Below are positions 37,101-46,100 of a stretch of DNA of 64,000 nucleotides, in pieces. This stretch comes from Mytilus californianus. Lineage: Eukaryota > Mollusca > Bivalvia > Mytilida > Mytilidae. A program made the translations under genes and the position numbers. Where the stretch lies: assembly GCF_021869535.1 (NCBI RefSeq), contig NW_026262734.1:92261285-92325284 (forward strand). Direction: 5' to 3'. Each line of letters opens with the position of its first letter. Within the stretch, counting starts at the first letter, position 1. Under the pieces are notes generated by a model. The model did not search any database. It worked only from the letters and a program-made list of their open reading frames with translations, and was not told the DNA's origin.

Positions 37101-40100
37101 CCTTAGATACCAAGATAGTCTTTATTTTTAAATTTTTTGATTTGGTCCTATTCCCGAATGTGACATTTTGACTGAATGTAAATTCACTTGGCATGTAATC
37201 CTTGGATAGCCTATCAACACATCCTGTTTTTCTCCTATTGCAGTTTTTTGTGCGTCCTTCATGATTTTGTTTGTAACCTTTTTATTTCTATTTAATCGAT
37301 TTAATAGAGTTGAACATAAGCAAACTGATGTTGCCTATATAGATATAGGAAGATGTGGTATGAGTGCCAATGAGACAACTCTCCATCCAAGTTACAATTT
37401 ATAAAAGTAAACCATTATAGGTCAAGGTACGGCCTTCAACACGGAGCATTGGCTCACACCAAACAGCAAGCTATAAAGGGCCCCAAAAAATTACTAGTGT
37501 AAAACCAATCAAACGGAAAAACCAACGGTCTTATCTATATAAAAACGAGAAACGAGAAACACGTATGCACTACATAAACAGACGACAACTACTGTAATCA
37601 GATTCCTGACTTAGGACAGATATTTACATGTGGTTTTGATATTATTCTGCTACGTGTTGTTATTCAATATATAAGCTCTAAAACTTAGCAAAAGTATGCA
37701 GCTCGCTGTATTTTTGTTCTACTCATTGCGTTATTTCATCAATCTGTTTTGAAATACAGCGATCGATTAACAAATATGTATGCACCATTCAACTGATATG
37801 TATTAATTTTGTACAATTCCTACGGTTACAATCGCGCACCACTGTTTGTTTGAACAGCGTGTCAAGAAGTCAGTATAAATTTTTTTTAGATTCTAAAAGA
37901 CTAAAATTGAAACAGTTTTATTCGGAGTATTAAATTTTACGAGATCCGCCAGGTTGCAGTCATAATGATAAAGGTCGGTTGTACGTTATGATACATAAAT
38001 GTATTAATTTGAAAGTACTGTATCTGTAATTATTTCATGCAAGGAAGATGCTAGCTCTTACAAAAAAAAAAACTACAAAGAAAAATACATATTTTCTATT
38101 TCGAGTAAATTTATATGTTATTTAATATTCCGATTACAGAGCTTATATGATTGTAATGATCTGTATTCAAATTAACCAACTATTAAAATGTGAAATATTG
38201 CTTACCATTGACTGATACGAATACCGAAGAAATTCCATGCCTCTTTTGAAGAATCCAACTACATTTGTACGTTTAAAAGTCTTGATAATCACAAAAAGGG
38301 AAATACACGAAAGACGTGTTTCCCTTTATTATACCGGAAACATTTCTGATGTAAGTATTGTTTATCCAATGTGTCCAAGAGTTTGTCCACTGACGAAAGT
38401 TCTTGTGATGTAGTGTGCATGACAAAGTCAAATTTGCAGCCACATCACACAAAGGATAAACAGGCAGGATTGTAACGTTGGCATCTAAAAATCAAAATTG
38501 AAAAGGACAGAAAATTAATAACAAATATCGATTTCAAAATATCCTACAATACAATTATGACCTTCATCAAAAGTTCATATCCAAAATATTTATATCAAGA
38601 ACATGTTATATTCTTTGCATCAAAGCGTCTTGTTCGATAAGCTGATTATTGACAGAACTTAGAAAAAAGAAATACTTATGGATACTTTGAACATTTTATT
38701 TACATTTAAATATATGAAGAAAAGAAGCTAGATTAAATATACTCGTGCGTGCAATTATTTGCAGACAATATTTGTTATCTTTCATATACCTCTGAAAAGA
38801 TTAATTTAAAAAAAAACTACCTGGAAGTTTTAGATTTATGTTGACTTTTAAGCTCCCGTATTGATTCCGTACAAGAATCAGGTATCTGCCATATTGTTCT
38901 GTGTGGATAGGAAATAAAGTTGTAGATAAAAGGAAGACATTTTTCTCAACTACATCTTTCTCGATGATCCACTCGTCTAGCTTTAAGTCTGTTATATTGA
39001 GACAAGACACCGTAAGTGGTTCAGGGTTGCTTTCTACCAGTATCGAAACCATTAACCGGCCACCTACTTCTGTCTTGTAGTTTAGTTTTGAAGTAGAATT
39101 TCCAAGAAGATAAGGTCGATCTGAAATTTTTACACGAACATAATATATTTTTTATGCATATGTGTGTGACTTAAAATGAGCATTCACTTCATGTAAATGA
39201 AATACAAGCAAAGCATCGGTTAATCCATCGCCATTTAGAGGCTCACTTTTGCAGATTAAATCCGATATATATGCATTGGTTTGATCACTTAAAATAAACA
39301 TTATTCAGAAGAACTAGACGGTGCGGTTGAACACTATTCTTATGAGCACGTGCACTTTATTCTTACGAGTTAACGATAGCTTACAATATAGTTTATAGTC
39401 TTATAGATGTCCCTTTGATATCTTTCGCCTCTTTTGATTTTGTCATGTTAAGCTCACATTGACTAAAAGGCCAATTGAGCTTTTCTCGTCACTTGGCGTC
39501 CGTCGTCCGTTAACTTTTACAAAAATCTTCTCCTCTGATACTACTTTGCCAAATTTAATCAAACTTAGCCAGAATCAATATTGGGGTATCTAGTTTAAAA
39601 AATGTCTCCGAAGACCCCGCTTCCTAACAAACATGGCCGCCATGGCTAAAAATAGATCATAGGCGTAAAATGCAGTTTTTGGCTTATATCTCTGAAACTA
39701 TAGTATTTAGAGCAAATCTGACATGGAGTAAAAATGTTTATAAAGAAGAGATCTATCCGTCCTGAAATTTCAGACGAATGAGCCAACCTGTTGTTGGGTT
39801 GCTGCCCTTGAATTGGTGATTTTAAGGAAATTTTGCAGATTTTGGTTATTATCTTGAACATTATTATAGATAGAAATGAACTGTAAGCAGCAATCATGTT
39901 TGGCAAAGTAAGATCTACAAATGAGTCTACAAGACTAAAATTGTCATTTGATCCCTTGAAGGAGTTAATATTTAACAATTTTTCGAAAATTTTTGTAATC
40001 TTTTACAAAAATATTCTCCTCAGAAACTGCTATGAAAAATATAACTCAACTTGGCCATAATCATCATAAGGGTATTTAGTTTAAAAAAAAAAGTATCCGA

Positions 40101-43100
40101 TGACATCAACATGGCAGACATGGCTAAAAATATAACATAGAGGTAAAATGCAGTTTTTGGCTTAAATCTCTGAAACTAAAGCAACAGTATAATGGTTGCA
40201 CTATTGCATGCATCAATGTACACAAAAATATCAGGTGAGCGACACAGGCTCCTTGGAGCCTCTAGTTTATGAACTTCCCGTTTTGAATTTGCCTTTGAGT
40301 TCGGTATGTTTGTAATACTATTTTACCAATGTTCTTAACAATCAATTTTAATGTACATGTTTCAACAAAGTAACAAAACCAGAAGATATTGTCTGCAGTC
40401 CAAATGAAGAGAGACCGGATATATAGACTGGATAAGCCGCAGCTGATGATACGCATGCATCTTTTTCCTTTCAAACTACATAAAAATATTGCAAAAGGAG
40501 GCAAACAGTTTTACATGTTTAGATCACACGACTATTATGTCTTTAAATCTATAACAAAAACATGTTTTTCGTAAAACGAGACATAGAGACATTGTATCGG
40601 TCAAACAATTCGATATAGTGACCGTAAACTTAAAAAAGTTGTATAGTTCAAACGTTTCCTCCGTAAGACTGCTGCAAGAAGTTCAGTGTTTCGAGCACGC
40701 TCCTGAGAATATTAGCAGTTATGAATGACATTATATACTTAACAGCAGCATAATAAGTAAGAAGTTAACATACCATGCAATTTAAACATATACTACCTTA
40801 TCTCTGCGCATACAGCCAAAATATTCAATCATTTAAGACCATCATAACAAAATAAGGGTATTGTAACATCAGTTGAGTTTACGCACAAATAATTTAATAA
40901 TCATTTAAATCATGACAGAATCAAACACTTGAATGACAGTTAACCAGTGGGGTCAGAAAAGAAGCTACGGTGACCTGTCTGTTGTGTTGACAGCTACATA
41001 AGTGCACCGATTTAACTTGGGTATTGATCCTTAATTGATGCAAAACACTTGAGTATCTACAGGAAAATAATATTATTGTCCTGACAAACAATGTATCCGA
41101 TTAAAGGAGGTGTTATGCTGCATATCACATAGTAGTTTATTCACCGAACCAAAATAATAAAACAAAAGAAGAAATCTAGTAGGCAATGGTATAGCGTATT
41201 GTCTACAAGCACCTGCACTGACCGTTTTATTTGATAATCTAGCTAACTAAAAATAATAAAAAAAAGGTAATGGTATAATAAATATAAACTCCTTTAAATG
41301 TTTCGTCTATTATAAACTCATCAGTGACGATCGAATCATAAAAGTTAAAAATACCAAATAAAGTGCGAAGTTGAAGAGCACTGAGGACCAAAAAGTTCAG
41401 AAAGGTCTTGCAAATAGAACAAAGGTAATTTACTCATGAGGTAGAAAATGATATAATTATTATAGTTATATATGCATTGTGTTTTTATTTCGCAATTTAA
41501 CAATCTGTTCATAGGATTGGCCGAACGAGAAATTAATTTTCACCAAAAATGCAGTAAGTTTAATGTACAAGGCTGTGCAGGCGAGCCCTTTTTTTAGGCA
41601 GAGAAAAAGTATGTGATTAAGTTTCCGCATTGTAAAAAATGATTGGAATACATCAAATTGTGTAAGCTATATCGAATTGTGAGTTGAAAGGTACTTACGG
41701 TATACATTCACTGTAATGTTGGAACTTGAAGAGCCGATCCGGTTTTTTACATGACATTCATATATTCCTGAATCTTTTTTAGTAACGTCATCTATAACCA
41801 ATACATTGCTGTTGACATTTGTAAGAAACAATCCATCACGCTCCCATGAGTAGTTCTTTGCGGGCACATTACTGCTGTCAATGCATTCTAAAATGATCAT
41901 ATTCCCTTCTGAGATATCGGTGGACGGTTTGACTGAAATGCGTATGTTTGGACGCACTGAAACACATTTTTAAAATATCAAAACGTTTTGATTACACTTA
42001 AAAGGACGGAATGTAATATAAAACAACAAGATGTAATATTGTTGCCAATGCGACAAATATCAACCAAAGTTTAAATGAAGTAGATGTTAGCAATTATAGG
42101 CAGCTATACGGCATTTAACAATGAGAAAAACCGATACTGTATAGTCAGCTACAGTAACAATTTACAAAATAAAACAAATATCAGACACATGAACCAACGA
42201 CAGCCACTGAAAGGAGGGGCGAAAGATACCAAAGGGACAGTCAAACTCATAGATCGAAAATAAACTGACAACGCCATGGCTAAAAAAGAAAAAGACAAAG
42301 ACAAACAGACAAATAATAGTACACAAGACACAACATGGAAACTAAAGACTAAGTAACACGAACCCCACAAAAATGGGGGTGATCTCAGGTGCTCGGGAAG
42401 GGTAAGCAGATCCTGCTCCGCATGTCGCACCCGTCGTGTTGCTTATGTTATTACAAATCCGGTAAATAATGTAATTCGGTAGGTCACATTAAACATGAAA
42501 GACAGGCTCCGGATTTGGGACAGGCACATATAGAATGGATCGAGGTTAATAATATCTGTAAGTGCCCAATACTCCCCTAACTTGGGACAGTGACGCTAAA
42601 GCAAATACAAGAACCGTAATGATCAGTTGCAGTTGACTTAAAAGAACGGAAGGAGGCACAAAACAAACTAACATAAAAAATAGACATGACGGGCATAAAT
42701 AAGAGAACATACAGTTACTGAAAGCTATCTCGAAGCAAGTTATTCCTAATGATTAAATCATGTTATCAAAGACTAAGGTACCAATCATTATACATCCAAC
42801 AAATTTAATGTAATGACGTTATAAACAGTTTGAGAAACCTATGACCTTATGCGATGCCATAATGTAAGTGAACAGTATCGACATGGTGTAAGATTATGAG
42901 TTTTCTTAACTGTACAGATATAGTGATTAACATTTAGCTACGTTAAATTTTGATTCAAAAACAAAATCAATGCTAATACCAAAATAGATAATATTTAAGG
43001 ATTTTACTACTATAAGATTATTCAAAAGAGCAATTTGTTTACATGGATCGTATCTAAGTTTAAGGGCTTTACAAACAACATCGCCAAAAAAGAGAGAAAT

Positions 43101-46100
43101 AAAGGCAACAGTAGTATACTGCTGTATGTACCAGAAACGTGTCACTTTTAACAATACGAAACAGTTATAATTATATAAGTCTACAACTATCTTTTTTCAA
43201 TTTTATTATTATAGTGAGTTGTACATGTATGTAATATAGATATTAAAAATGAATATACAGATCATAGTTTTGTCAACATTTTATGAACTGTTAAACATTT
43301 AGGTGTTTTTATTATGTCAGGTATTAACCGTTGATAAAGCGTTATCTAATATGAAAACGTTTCATGTTGTACATGTGTTTTATACTGAGTTGCTTTATAC
43401 CTACTCTTACTCTCGTTAGAACATTTTTTCGGACAGGGCGCGAACAGAGTTTGATTATACAGCCAGTAAATTTCCAGACGATTAAAAAAAAACTTTATAA
43501 TATTTGTCAAAACGTATTTTGAAAAGTAAAGAGAAATTGTATATTTTTTTTCGGTACAAACATTATGTTGTTATTGAATAATTAAAACATAGCTAATTTT
43601 TTATATACATTTATGAACACGAATGGTCCCGTATCCTGTTAAAAATAAAAGTTTGCAGTGCACAACGTTGTTTGTGTTTAGTCTGTTGTAATTTCATTTG
43701 AACTAGCGTTTCGATTCTTCGAAAAGTTTTAAACAGTATTTTCGATAAATGGAGACAGGTAATCTTTTATTTTAATGCTTCTCGTTGAAATGCTGATTGT
43801 ATTTGACACACTATGAACATATAACATGTTTTTGATCACTTCATATGTAAGATCTGAGTAGTTGATAACATTTACGGTGTAATTGAGAGTTTTATTTTAT
43901 TTTTTGTCATGTGTTTTAATTTCAGCATTCAGATGTTCAAATCACAATCAAACAGTTGACACAATGAAATGGAGCATTGTCATACTTACTTAACACAAAC
44001 AAGACGGCTGCATCTTCCAACGGCTTTTCCAAAAATGATTGGTGAGCAGAACAAGTTATAGGTTTCCTATGAAAATTTATAGTAGCATTGAGTTGCAGTG
44101 AAATAAAGTCATTACTTCCATTTTTTACATACTTTCCGTCAATGGTAAAGGCAATTCGAGCGCTTGGTATTCCATTGCTAATCGAACATGTGATTTCACT
44201 ACTTCTGTCCTCAATTAATTCGATTGTACTCCATTTCGTTTTATTTGCAATTTTGATATTCGATGGCGGCACTGAAACAATGATAATTAAAAGACAAATG
44301 TGTGATTAAATTGGAGTTATCGAATAATATACATTTATTTCCCGGAGATATGAAGATTTGTTCACCCAAGAATATTCATATTGCACGAGAGCTCTTGTAC
44401 TTGTTTATTGGATTAATTTGTTAATAAGGTATATGGCATTTTTTTGAACTACACTAAATATTATTATACTTTTGTTTGTTAAAAGTAAAGCATGTCATTC
44501 TGACATCTTTCCCTTGTGGATAACATATACTGTAACATGTTGACTGTACGTTCCTCGCGTCAGGGTTTCCGCTGGCGGGCGGCATTTTTATATTTGACGA
44601 AAAAATAAAAATTGTGGCTATACAAATTCGTTGTTTGCGAAAATATAGAACGGTTCAATTTGATCAATCTTGTTTACTTTTTGGTTTCTAAGACCTTCTC
44701 TGATCAGGCAATACTAATAATTTTAATTCCCCTTCAAACTTGTTTGACAATAAATCAATAATCAGCTGATCGCATTTCATAGCTACATTGTATAGATAAC
44801 AATCGAATTGGTAATAAAATTATTGATTAAAATTGAGAATGGAAATGGGGAATGTGTCAAAGAGACAACAACCCGACCATAGAGCAGACAATTGTTTTGT
44901 TTTGTAAAATGGTGTGTTAAAACGGCATCACATGTCATCAAAAGGATTTGCCTTTGATGAAAATAATTGTTTGAAGGATAGTTTTACGTATCATCTTTTT
45001 CTTGTAACGATGGGCCAGAAAAGAAACTGTTATTACGAAAAATGTTCAAAAGTAAGGGAATCGCTTTCTTTAAACCTCATCCATAAGATTGATAGAAATA
45101 ATTGATTTATAGAGGGTACCATACAATTGTTCTGGCAACGCAAATGTTTGAAGTAAATTTTTAAGTCTCAACTTTTTCTTTTTACAATGGCAAAAATGAT
45201 TTGGAAAAGAAAACCGTTATTATGAAGAATTATATCCAAATGTAAGAAAAAATTCTGAGTTTAGTCTTTGTACTTCAACTAAACGGGAAGTATATATATA
45301 TATATCCGATGAACTTATTGAAGATGAAATAATATTACAAAACTTAAGATAGATTTACTGTATGCCGCCATCTTGACTTTTACAATAGCAGTACATAATC
45401 GGTCTACTTTTCTTCTCCAAAATCTTCAAATTTTGAGACAGATTTGCAATTATGTGTGAGACTGGTTGTTTGTCTAAAGAAAAAAAATAAGTGATTCATT
45501 GCATTATCCAAGATGTTTAAACAAGACCAAACATTTATGTTTTTCTAGAATCATTTTTTCAAGTTGGCTATTTGAGTGGAGATAAGTGAAATGAATGTTT
45601 TTACTGGTAGCTAGAAAACTATTTCTGTGACACCATTTTTTATTTTTATTTTCTTAAAGCATATTCAAAAGCTTATCTTCTCATATTTTATTGCTCATAG
45701 ATTTTTTTTTATTTACAAAAACGTGTTTTTCATGAACAATCTATATACATTTAGGCAATTATGAACGACTTGTCGCTTGAAAAATAGCACAGTCACCCAT
45801 ACTTTTTATTATATTTTTGAAAAAAAAAGCATTCAAAAATTTACATTTTGGCAAATTATTAAACAAATCTATCTGATAAAATATATACCGATGATCCACC
45901 TTAATATGCAGTAAGTATACAGAAAATGAACACATCAATGATATTACATGACTACAGTTCTGGTAATAAGAGATGCATTCTCTCCTCGAATGGTATATAA
46001 CAATGTATAAGTTTCTTTTTTTGCAGATTAACAAAACATAGATTAAGTAGCAGAATGAAATAGCATTACTTTTCATAATCTGATTGGTTTTTTTTGGTGC

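Noticed and set aside
39646-39978. 110-codon minus-strand open frame
   Set aside because: Lies wholly within dispersed repeat family E, in an intron of the Ig gene.
44560-44640. CAGGGTTTCCGCTGGCGGGC, resembling a DNA-transposon end
   Set aside because: No matching inverted end found nearby, so not called as an element.
45759-46076. 105-codon minus-strand open frame with hydrophobic segments
   Set aside because: Its start falls in the inverted-repeat arm copied from upstream of the Ig gene; the rest is AT-rich with no family match. A cryptic first exon is possible but unsupported.
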